Below, in pieces: positions 1 to 5,128 of a stretch of 5,619 nucleotides of DNA. Every line of letters starts with the position of its first letter. The stretch's first letter is position 1. This DNA comes from CAZWRK01 sp964635875 (GTDB lineage Bacteria > Pseudomonadota > Gammaproteobacteria > Burkholderiales > Aquaspirillaceae), in contig CAZWRK010000208.1 in NCBI GenBank assembly GCA_964635875.1, positions 1-5,619 on the forward strand, in the 5' to 3' direction. Under the pieces are notes generated by a model. That model searched no databases and was not told the DNA's origin. It saw only the letters and a list, made by a program, of their open reading frames with translations. The translations under genes and the position numbers were made by a program.

Positions 1-334
1 CAACCCCGGCAAGCCGCGGCACAATTTAGATTACGTCATGGACAAAATCGACATGATTTTAATCATGTCAGTGAATCCGGGATTCGGCGGCCAAAAATTC
101 ATTCCGCAAGCCCTGAAAAAAATCACCGAAGCGCGTCGCCGAATCGACGAATACTGTGCCGAGCATGGTGGCCATATCGCACTTGAAGTCGATGGCGGCG
201 TCAAAATCGACAACATCGCCGCGATTGCCGCAGCCGGTGCCGACACTTTTGTCGCAGGCTCTGCGATTTACGGCACCGACGACTACGCCGCCACCATTGC
301 CGCAATGCGCGCCGAACTCGCCAAGGTAGGCTAA
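1..334 (+). CDS. rpe: Ribulose-phosphate 3-epimerase, C-terminal part (5' end outside window)
   Basis: Rpe interconverts D-ribulose 5-phosphate and D-xylulose 5-phosphate in the cytosol (pentose phosphate and Calvin pathways). The reading frame is open from the left edge, with the first whole codon at base 2, so the beginning of the gene lies upstream and about half of the usual ~225 residues is present. Visible family marks are an NPG-type turn at the very start, then LDYVMDKIDMILIMSVNPGF followed by GGQKFI (the signature strand and phosphate-side loop). Next comes LEVDGGV, whose Asp (codon 191-193) corresponds to the catalytic, metal-binding Asp, and last VAGSAIYG, the C-terminal phosphate-binding segment. 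The missing N-terminal part would carry the other catalytic Asp and the metal-binding His residues. The gene ends in TAA only 3 bases before the next start, and its last codons carry that gene's ribosome binding site. Identification is secure from these motifs; the ATG at base 38 is internal and not the start. Confidence 0.96.
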   Translation, partial: NPGKPRHNLDYVMDKIDMILIMSVNPGFGGQKFIPQALKKITEARRRIDEYCAEHGGHIALEVDGGVKIDNIAAIAAAGADTFVAGSAIYGTDDYAATIAAMRAELAKVG

Positions 335-337
335 GCG

Positions 338-1105
338 ATGGATGCTGCCATTGTGACGGGTGCGTCTCGCGGCTTGGGACGCTATTTGGCCGAGGCGCTG
401 CTCTCGCCCTCGCGGATTGTGATTGCCGTATCCCGCGCGCCCGCGCCAGAACTGGCCGAAATCGCCGCACGGCGTAACACCCGCTTAGTCACGATTCAGG
501 CCGACCTCAGCGAAGCCGGCGCGGCGAATCGAGTGATGGCAGTCGCCTTTACCGCCTTGATGGAAATGCAGCCCAAGCAGCTCATTCTCATCAATAATGC
601 GGGGCAACTCGGCCCGATGGCCTTTGCGGGCGACTTCGACTCCGACGAAGAAACGGCCAAAGCGCTCACGCTCAATCTGACCACGCCGATTCAGCTTACC
701 AACGCGTTTATTCAACGCGCCAAAGCGAAAAAAGAAGCGACTGATCTGCGCATTGCGCAAATTTCCTCGGGTGCAGCGATGCGAACCTATCCGGGCTGGA
801 GTGTCTACGGCGCGAGCAAAGCCGGACTTGATCATTTCACCCGCATTGCTTCGCTTGAGCAAAGTGGCCGCACAAACGGCGCAAAAATTGTGTCGATTTA
901 TCCGGGTGTGATCGACACCGATATGCAAGCCAGCATTCGCGCCAGCGACCCGAAACGCTTTCCTTTGCAACCGGGCTTCGAAGCGCTGCACAAACAAGGT
1001 AATTTAGCCAGCCCACAATCTGTCGCAGGACAGGTTGTTGCCTATTTACTCTCGCCACAGTTTGGCGATGAACCCGTCGTTGATATTCGCGACCTTCTCA
1101 ATTAA
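338..1105 (+). CDS. Short-chain dehydrogenase/reductase, sepiapterin/benzil reductase-like
   Basis: This is a 255-residue classical SDR, the normal length, expected to be a cytosolic NAD(P)H-dependent carbonyl reductase. Seen directly are the cofactor loop TGASRGLG (residues 7-14), R33 after the second beta strand (often a sign of NADPH preference), D56 in the adenine-pocket position and NNAG (86-89). The catalytic set is complete: N113, S143/S144, Y157 and K161 in YGASK. After it comes YPGVIDTDMQ (188-197). The stretch after this PG motif (an IRASDP segment, then a GNLASPQSVA segment) resembles sepiapterin reductase and the YueD/IRC24-type benzil reductases more than FabG; that subgroup call is from family memory. 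The substrate cannot be read from sequence. The start at 338 is supported by an AAGGTAGG ribosome binding site (323-330) lying inside the end of rpe. It sits between rpe and gph, which are often direct neighbours, so it looks like an insertion in a conserved cluster; nothing in its composition marks it as foreign. Confidence 0.9.
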   Translation: MDAAIVTGASRGLGRYLAEALLSPSRIVIAVSRAPAPELAEIAARRNTRLVTIQADLSEAGAANRVMAVAFTALMEMQPKQLILINNAGQLGPMAFAGDFDSDEETAKALTLNLTTPIQLTNAFIQRAKAKKEATDLRIAQISSGAAMRTYPGWSVYGASKAGLDHFTRIASLEQSGRTNGAKIVSIYPGVIDTDMQASIRASDPKRFPLQPGFEALHKQGNLASPQSVAGQVVAYLLSPQFGDEPVVDIRDLLN

Positions 1106-1116
1106 GGAAATAGGTC

Positions 1117-1800
1117 ATGATTTTTTCAGTACAGGCAGTGGCATTTGATCTAGACGGCACATTAATCAACTCCATCGCCGACTTGGCGAGCGCTGCCAAT
1201 ACCATGCGTGAACAATTCGGACTGGTTCCTTTGGCCCAAACCCGCATCGCCAGCTTTGTCGGTGACGGTGCCGCGACGCTCGTTGCCCGTGCCTTAAGCG
1301 ATCAACACGATGTCAAAGTCGGCGAACATCCCGATCACGCGCTGGCAATGACGCGCTTCCACGACAATTACCACGCGCATTTGGCCGATGATACCGAGGT
1401 CTATGACGGTGTACACGACACCCTCAAAGCGCTCAAGGCGCGGGGACTTGCTTTGGCAGTCATCACCAACAAGCCTTTTGATTTCACGCTACCGCTCTTG
1501 GCGGCGCTTGGGTTATCCGACTATTTCGATGTGGTGCTCGGTGGCGATTCGCTGCCTGAGAAAAAACCGCTTCCGCACCCGCTCTTGCACACCGCTTTGG
1601 TGCTGCGCTGCCAACCTGAAGATATGCTGATGGTCGGCGATTCAAAAAATGATGTACTCGCCGCACGAGCAGCCGGTTGTCCGGTGGTCGTTGTGACGTA
1701 TGGTTATGGCGACCAACCTGAAGCGCTGAATGCCGATGCACACATCGCCCATTTTAGTGAACTACAAGCCCTTGTCGCGCTAGAACCTGCCGAGGCCTAA
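1117..1800 (+). CDS. gph: Phosphoglycolate phosphatase (HAD superfamily)
   Basis: Gph hydrolyses 2-phosphoglycolate, a by-product of DNA repair and of Rubisco oxygenation, to glycolate and phosphate in the cytosol. The 227-residue length matches the family. HAD motif I is FDLDGTL, with nucleophile D11 and acid/base D13, followed by I-N-S as in Gph proteins. The cap region carries FVGDGAATLVARAL, a segment characteristic of Gph. Motif II is VITNKP with T117 and N118. The conserved Lys is K150 in EKKPLPHP. Motif III is MVGDSKND with Mg-binding D175 and D179. The start at 1117 is backed by AAGGA (1104-1108), which overlaps the stop codon of the preceding gene, so the two are cotranscribed and probably coupled. 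Its place downstream of rpe and upstream of trpE is the common proteobacterial arrangement. Related HAD phosphatases can act on other small phosphates, but the motifs and the neighbourhood both favour Gph. Confidence 0.93.
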   Translation: MIFSVQAVAFDLDGTLINSIADLASAANTMREQFGLVPLAQTRIASFVGDGAATLVARALSDQHDVKVGEHPDHALAMTRFHDNYHAHLADDTEVYDGVHDTLKALKARGLALAVITNKPFDFTLPLLAALGLSDYFDVVLGGDSLPEKKPLPHPLLHTALVLRCQPEDMLMVGDSKNDVLAARAAGCPVVVVTYGYGDQPEALNADAHIAHFSELQALVALEPAEA

Positions 1801-1867
1801 CTTGTTCTTCGCCGGTAAATCCGGCACTATCACGCCATTCTTTTGAACGACACTCTACGAAAACAGC

Positions 1868-1945
1868 ATGACTTTCTTCTCTGACCTGACGGGATTGCAT
1901 TGGCGATGGCGATACGAAACGCACTCCATTCTTTCGCCCCGTTAA
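1868..1945 (+). CDS. Putative trpE leader peptide with two Trp codons (attenuation control)
   Basis: A 25-codon open frame lies in the gph-trpE gap, starts MTFFSDLTGL and contains HWRWRY. Its Trp codons are W12 (1901-1903) and W14 (1907-1909), two in three codons of the rarest amino acid. It ends at TAA 1943-1945, 21 bases before the trpE ATG. An in-frame stop at 1844-1846 means the ATG at 1868 is the only ATG that opens it. A short Trp-rich frame directly ahead of a Trp biosynthesis gene is the classic sign of ribosome-mediated attenuation, as known for enterobacterial trpL and reported for Pseudomonas trpE and trpGDC. The peptide itself is expected to have no function; its translation speed would report Trp-tRNA charging. 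The weak point is the ribosome binding site: only purines (GAAAA) precede the ATG, with no good Shine-Dalgarno. Unlike E. coli trpL, the two Trp codons are not adjacent and 11 sense codons follow the second one. Confidence 0.72.
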   Translation: MTFFSDLTGLHWRWRYETHSILSPR

Positions 1946-1959
1946 TTTGATCCCTCAGG
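1885..1959 (+). promoter_or_regulatory. RNA stem that would sequester the trpE ribosome binding site
   Basis: CCTGACGGGAT at 1885-1895 pairs with ATCCCTCAGG at 1950-1959 to give ten Watson-Crick pairs (five each side of a single bulged C1890); two G-U pairs could extend it into the loop. The 3' strand contains AGG of the trpE Shine-Dalgarno. The 5' strand lies inside the leader peptide frame and ends 5 bases before the first Trp codon, so a ribosome stalled at W12 would cover it. Two other pairings are possible: ACGGG (1889-1893) with CCCGT (1938-1942), which competes for the 5' strand, and GGCGA (1908-1912) with TCGCC (1934-1938), which can nest inside the main stem. The pairings are seen in the sequence; the regulatory role is inferred. 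Confidence 0.5.
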
Positions 1960-1960
1960 A
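1957..1960 (+). promoter_or_regulatory. trpE Shine-Dalgarno (AGGA), overlapping the sequestering stem
   Basis: AGGA lies 6 bases ahead of the ATG at 1967 and fixes that codon as the trpE start. Three of its four bases are in the 3' strand of the 1885-1959 stem, so access to it may depend on the leader. Confidence 0.75.
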
Positions 1961-1966
1961 AATAGT

Positions 1967-3433
1967 ATGCTGACTCAAGCTGAATTCAACACCCTCGCCC
2001 AAGAGGGTTACAACCGCATCCCCGTCGTCCTCGAACTCTTTGCCGATCTCGATACACCGTTATCGGTCTACCTCAAGCTCGCTAATCAGCCGTATTCCTA
2101 CCTTCTGGAATCGGTCGTCGGCGGCGAGCGCTTTGGGCGCTATTCGTTTATTGGGCTACCGGCGACCACACGACTACGCGTCAATGGTTTACGGGTTCAA
2201 GTCGAACACGGCGACCGCGTAGTTGAAACCCACGAAGGCGATCCACTCGGCTTTATCGAGTCGTTCCAACAGCGCTTCAAAACACCGCCTTATGCCAGTT
2301 TGCCGCGCTTTACCGGCGGCCTCGTCGGCTATTTTGGTTACGAAACGATTCGCCTGATTGAAAAACGCTTGGCGAACGTCAACAAGCCCGATGCCCTCGG
2401 CACGCCTGATATTTTGCTAATGCAATCGGAAGAACTCGCCGTCGTCGATAATCTGTCCGGCAAGCTGTATTTGATTGTCTACGCCGACCCCGCTGTACCG
2501 AATAGCTACCAAAAAGCCCTCGCACGACTCCAACAATTACGCAGCAAACTCCGTGAATCGGTCACGATTCCGCTGTCAACACCGTCGCAGCGCACCGAAG
2601 CCCGCTCCGAATTCGGCCAAGACGCCTTTAAAGCGGCCGTTGATCAAGCCAAAAATTACATTCTCGATGGCGACATCATGCAGGTGGTCCTGTCGCAACG
2701 GATGTCGATGCCGTTTAGCGACAACCCCCTATCGCTGTACCGCGCCTTGCGCAGCCTGAACCCGTCGCCGTACATGTTCTTCTATCACTTTGATGATTTC
2801 CACGTCGTTGGCTCTTCGCCCGAAATTTTGGTGCGCCGAGAAGAAGAAACCGTCACCGTGCGCCCGATTGCCGGCACCCGACCACGTGGCAAGACCCGCG
2901 AAGAAGATCAAGCACTCGCCGAAGAACTGCTGGCCGATCCGAAAGAAATCGCCGAGCACGTCATGCTGATCGACCTTGGCCGCAACGACGCAGGCCGTGT
3001 CGCCCAAACCGGCCAAGTGCGCCTCACGGACAAAATGGTCATCGAGCGTTATTCGCACGTGATGCACATCGTCTCCAACGTCGAAGGCACGCTCAAACCG
3101 AACACCAGCAACCTTGATATTCTGCGCGCCACTTTCCCCGCAGGCACTTTGTCGGGTGCGCCGAAAGTCCGCGCGATGGAAATCATCGACGAATTCGAGC
3201 CGAGCAAACGCGGCATTTATGGCGGCGCGGTTGGCTATCTCGGATTCAATGGCGATATGGATTTAGCCATCGCGATTCGTACCGCCGTGATTAAAGATCA
3301 AGTGTTATATATTCAGGCCGGTGCAGGGGTGGTGGCCGACTCGGTCGCCGAAAGCGAATGGCAAGAAACCTGCAATAAAGCCCGCGCGGTCATTCGCGCC
3401 GCTGCGATGGCGCAGGAGGGCTTAGATGGCTAA
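1967..3433 (+). CDS. trpE: Anthranilate synthase component I
   Basis: TrpE, with the glutamine amidotransferase TrpG, converts chorismate to anthranilate, the first committed step of tryptophan synthesis. The 488 residues are full length for a stand-alone component I. The N-terminal domain carries LLES (46-49), and NPSPYM lies at 265-270; both are the segments that form the Trp feedback site in known TrpE proteins, so allosteric inhibition by Trp is likely kept. The chorismate-binding domain shows GTRPRGKT (303-310), EHVMLIDLGRND (330-341), a YSHVMHIVSNVEG segment, GTLSGAPK (393-400), then GAGVVADS and SEWQETCNKA near the C-terminus. The order and residues match anthranilate synthase rather than aminodeoxychorismate synthase PabB, and the upstream Trp-codon leader agrees. 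No trpG follows, so the amidotransferase partner must be encoded elsewhere. The stop codon overlaps the start of the next gene by 8 bases. Control is probably through the leader peptide and stem upstream. Confidence 0.96.
   Translation: MLTQAEFNTLAQEGYNRIPVVLELFADLDTPLSVYLKLANQPYSYLLESVVGGERFGRYSFIGLPATTRLRVNGLRVQVEHGDRVVETHEGDPLGFIESFQQRFKTPPYASLPRFTGGLVGYFGYETIRLIEKRLANVNKPDALGTPDILLMQSEELAVVDNLSGKLYLIVYADPAVPNSYQKALARLQQLRSKLRESVTIPLSTPSQRTEARSEFGQDAFKAAVDQAKNYILDGDIMQVVLSQRMSMPFSDNPLSLYRALRSLNPSPYMFFYHFDDFHVVGSSPEILVRREEETVTVRPIAGTRPRGKTREEDQALAEELLADPKEIAEHVMLIDLGRNDAGRVAQTGQVRLTDKMVIERYSHVMHIVSNVEGTLKPNTSNLDILRATFPAGTLSGAPKVRAMEIIDEFEPSKRGIYGGAVGYLGFNGDMDLAIAIRTAVIKDQVLYIQAGAGVVADSVAESEWQETCNKARAVIRAAAMAQEGLDG
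3414..3420 (+). promoter_or_regulatory. Strong Shine-Dalgarno AGGAGGG inside the end of trpE
   Basis: AGGAGGG lies 5 bases ahead of the ATG at 3426 and is embedded in the last TrpE codons. It decides the start of the following gene. A near-perfect site here means that gene can be translated well without relying only on ribosomes arriving from trpE. Confidence 0.8.
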
Positions 3434-4310
3434 ACCGCGCCTTGGTTTTATCGGGCTGGGGCTGATGGGCGCGCGCATGGTGCCGCGCCTACTCGCAGCG
3501 GGCTATTCGGTGGCAGCATGGAACCGTAGCCCAGAAAAAGCCCACGCCCTCGGCTTAGCGTGTGCCGATTCACCCGCGGCATTAGCGGCGCAAGTCGATA
3601 TTTTGATGCTGTGTGTCTCGGACACCGCCGCCGTTGAAAGCGTGATGTTTTCCGCGCAAGGCGTCACGGAAGGCGCACATTCGGGCTTAACCGTGGTCGA
3701 TTTTTCGAGCATTTCGCCCAGCGCCACCCGCGATTTTGCGCGACGGCTCGAACGCGCCAGCGGTGCAAAATGGGTCGATTGTCCGGTTTCGGGCGGCACC
3801 GGCGGCGCAGAAACCGGCACATTGGTGATGATGACGGGCGGCGACGCCGAGCACATCGACGCCTTGCGGCCAATCTTCGCGCACCTCAGCCAACGCCTCA
3901 CCCGCATGGGCGACGTGGGCGCGGGTCAAGTCACCAAAGTCTGCAATCAGTTAATCGTCGCGGCGAACAGTTTGTTGATTGCCGAAGCGGTCGCCCTTGC
4001 CGAACGTAATGGTGTCGATGCCAGCCAATTAGCCCCCGCCCTCGCCGGTGGGTTTGCGGATTCCAAGCCCTTCCAAATTCTGGCCCCGCGTATGGCGACC
4101 CAAACCTATACGCCGGTGCAATGGAAAGTCGCGACCCTGCTGAAAGACCTCGATAACGCCCTGCACGTCGCGGCCGAACAGGACTTTACTATTCCAATGG
4201 CGCACGCCGCCGCCGAGCGCCTTCGCGACTTTGCCCAACAGGGCGAAAACGCCGAACGCGACCTCAGTACCGTGATCGAGTCCCTCTCCCATGCTGAAAC
4301 TCTGCGCTAA
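3426..4310 (+). CDS. glxR: 2-hydroxy-3-oxopropionate (tartronate semialdehyde) reductase, beta-hydroxyacid dehydrogenase family
   Basis: The family oxidises or reduces beta-hydroxyacids with NAD(P); the likely reaction here is tartronate semialdehyde to D-glycerate in glyoxylate/glycerate metabolism. The length of 294 residues is typical. Seen directly are an N-terminal Rossmann loop LGFIGLGLMG with G10, G12 and G15, followed by AAWNRSPEKA, where N33-R34 suits NADP(H). The substrate-binding segment DCPVSGGTGG spans 118-127. The catalytic helix GQVTKVCNQ (167-175) has catalytic K171, with N174-Q175 after it. The K-x-x-N-Q form is that of GlxR/GarR, whereas 3-hydroxyisobutyrate dehydrogenase usually has N-N there. 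The next gene, hydroxypyruvate isomerase, strengthens the tartronate semialdehyde assignment, because their substrates are isomers. Alternatives are 3-hydroxyisobutyrate dehydrogenase or a glyoxylate/succinic semialdehyde reductase. It overlaps trpE by 8 bases and hyi by 20, so all three are probably translationally coupled. Confidence 0.85.
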   Translation: MAKPRLGFIGLGLMGARMVPRLLAAGYSVAAWNRSPEKAHALGLACADSPAALAAQVDILMLCVSDTAAVESVMFSAQGVTEGAHSGLTVVDFSSISPSATRDFARRLERASGAKWVDCPVSGGTGGAETGTLVMMTGGDAEHIDALRPIFAHLSQRLTRMGDVGAGQVTKVCNQLIVAANSLLIAEAVALAERNGVDASQLAPALAGGFADSKPFQILAPRMATQTYTPVQWKVATLLKDLDNALHVAAEQDFTIPMAHAAAERLRDFAQQGENAERDLSTVIESLSHAETLR

Positions 4311-5073
4311 TCTCACCCTGCTGTTTAGCGAATATCCGCTGCTCGATCGCTTTGCCGCCGCGAAAGCGGCAGGATTTTCGGCGGTGGAAATTCAATTTCC
4401 TTACGACACACCCGCCGCCGAGCTTGCACAGGCGGCGCATGCTGCAGGGGTCGAAGTGGTGCTGATTAATGTGCCCGCAGGTGATCTGATGCAAGGCGGC
4501 GATGGCTTGGCCTGTGTGCCGAGCGCGACTGCGGCCTTTGCCGAAGCGCTCGAACAAGCCGCCCACTATGCGCAAGTTCTTGGGGTGCGCTGCGTCAATG
4601 TGCTCTCGGGGCGGGTACCCGCTGGCGTCGGGGTCGAACAGGCGACCGCGACCCTGTGCGACAACCTCGCACGCGCCGCCAAGGTGTTTGCGCCGCTCGG
4701 CATCACCGTGACCTGCGAGGCGATTAACCCGTTCGATATGCCGCGTTATTTGATCAATCGCCCCGAGCAATTGGCCGACGTACTGAAAACGGTCAATCAT
4801 CCGGCGCTGGCGATGCAAATCGACCTGTACCATATGGCACGGCAAGATCTAGATCCCATCGCCGTGCTTGAAGCGTGGTGGCCGTCGATTGCTCATATTC
4901 AGTTTGCGGATTTTCCACAACGCGGGGAGCCGGACAGTGGTGAGCTGGATTTCGATGCGATTTTTGCCTACATTGCCGCACAGCCCTACACAGGCTATTG
5001 CGCCGCCGAATATCGCCCCACGCGCCCGCGCACAGCCGATACGCTGGATTGGATGACACGCTTGGCAAAATAA
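4291..5073 (+). CDS. hyi: Hydroxypyruvate isomerase (TIM-barrel, xylose isomerase-like)
   Basis: Hyi interconverts hydroxypyruvate and tartronate semialdehyde in the cytosol, next to glyoxylate carboligase and tartronate semialdehyde reductase in the glyoxylate-to-glycerate route. The 260 residues equal the usual size. The family start LCANLTLLFSEYPLLDRF is present. The four residues that bind the metal and substrate in this fold are all visible: E143 (CEAIN), D178 (QIDLYHM), Q204 (HIQFADFP) and E240 (AEYRP). QxDLYH and HIQ(F)AD with Q rather than H mark Hyi within the AP-endonuclease-2/xylose isomerase superfamily. A closely related possibility is 2-oxo-tetronate isomerase (OtnI), which shares this fold and motifs. 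The ATG at 4291 lies 20 bases inside the preceding gene. No good Shine-Dalgarno precedes it (only GAG at about 10 bases), so it probably depends on ribosomes finishing glxR. It is the last gene before a strong terminator. Confidence 0.9.
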   Translation: MLKLCANLTLLFSEYPLLDRFAAAKAAGFSAVEIQFPYDTPAAELAQAAHAAGVEVVLINVPAGDLMQGGDGLACVPSATAAFAEALEQAAHYAQVLGVRCVNVLSGRVPAGVGVEQATATLCDNLARAAKVFAPLGITVTCEAINPFDMPRYLINRPEQLADVLKTVNHPALAMQIDLYHMARQDLDPIAVLEAWWPSIAHIQFADFPQRGEPDSGELDFDAIFAYIAAQPYTGYCAAEYRPTRPRTADTLDWMTRLAK

Positions 5074-5121
5074 ATGCTGCAAGGCACAATACGCCCCCGC
5101 CGCTGTGTCGGCAGCATTTTT
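5074..5121 (+). terminator. Rho-independent terminator after hyi
   Basis: ATGCTGC (5074-5080) pairs perfectly with GCAGCAT (5111-5117). After a small internal loop (A5081, A5082 against G5110), the stem continues GGCACA (5083-5088) with TGTGTC (5104-5109), including one G-U pair. A run of five T (5117-5121) follows at once, and the next bases remain T-rich. The stem begins on the base after the hyi stop codon. On the other strand the same stem is followed by TTATTTT, so it could stop transcription in both directions. It closes the trpE-glxR-hyi block. Confidence 0.85.
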
Positions 5122-5128
5122 GTCTGTT

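Noticed and set aside
38..334. Reading base 38 as the start of a short 98-residue protein
   Set aside because: The frame continues open to the left edge with Rpe-like residues before the Met, so this is the interior of a full rpe gene cut by the window and not a truncated gene.
485..997. 170-codon open frame on the minus strand opposite the SDR gene
   Set aside because: It is antisense to a well-supported SDR; the translation is rich in Arg, His and Cys without domain pattern, typical of a shadow frame.
1811..1825. Small hairpin GCCGG-TAAAT-CCGGC just after gph, as a gph terminator
   Set aside because: Only five pairs, and the following bases (ACTATCACGCC) are not T-rich; the TTCTTTT stretch begins 13 bases later. 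It may slow polymerase, but it is not a convincing terminator.
1802..1830. Possible sigma-70 promoter for the trpE leader: TTGTTC, 17 bases, CACTAT
   Set aside because: The spacing is ideal and the -35 fair, but the -10 keeps only three consensus bases; one such match in this gap is expected by chance. A promoter must exist somewhere if trpE is transcribed apart from gph, but I cannot place it with confidence.
1967..3433. trpE as pabB (aminodeoxychorismate synthase component I)
   Set aside because: The LLES and NPSPYM Trp-site segments, the N-terminal domain and the Trp-codon leader all favour TrpE.
4264..4845. 193-codon open frame on the minus strand opposite glxR/hyi
   Set aside because: It lies wholly opposite genes with full catalytic motifs, its translation shows no recognisable family, and long antisense frames are common in GC-rich coding DNA.
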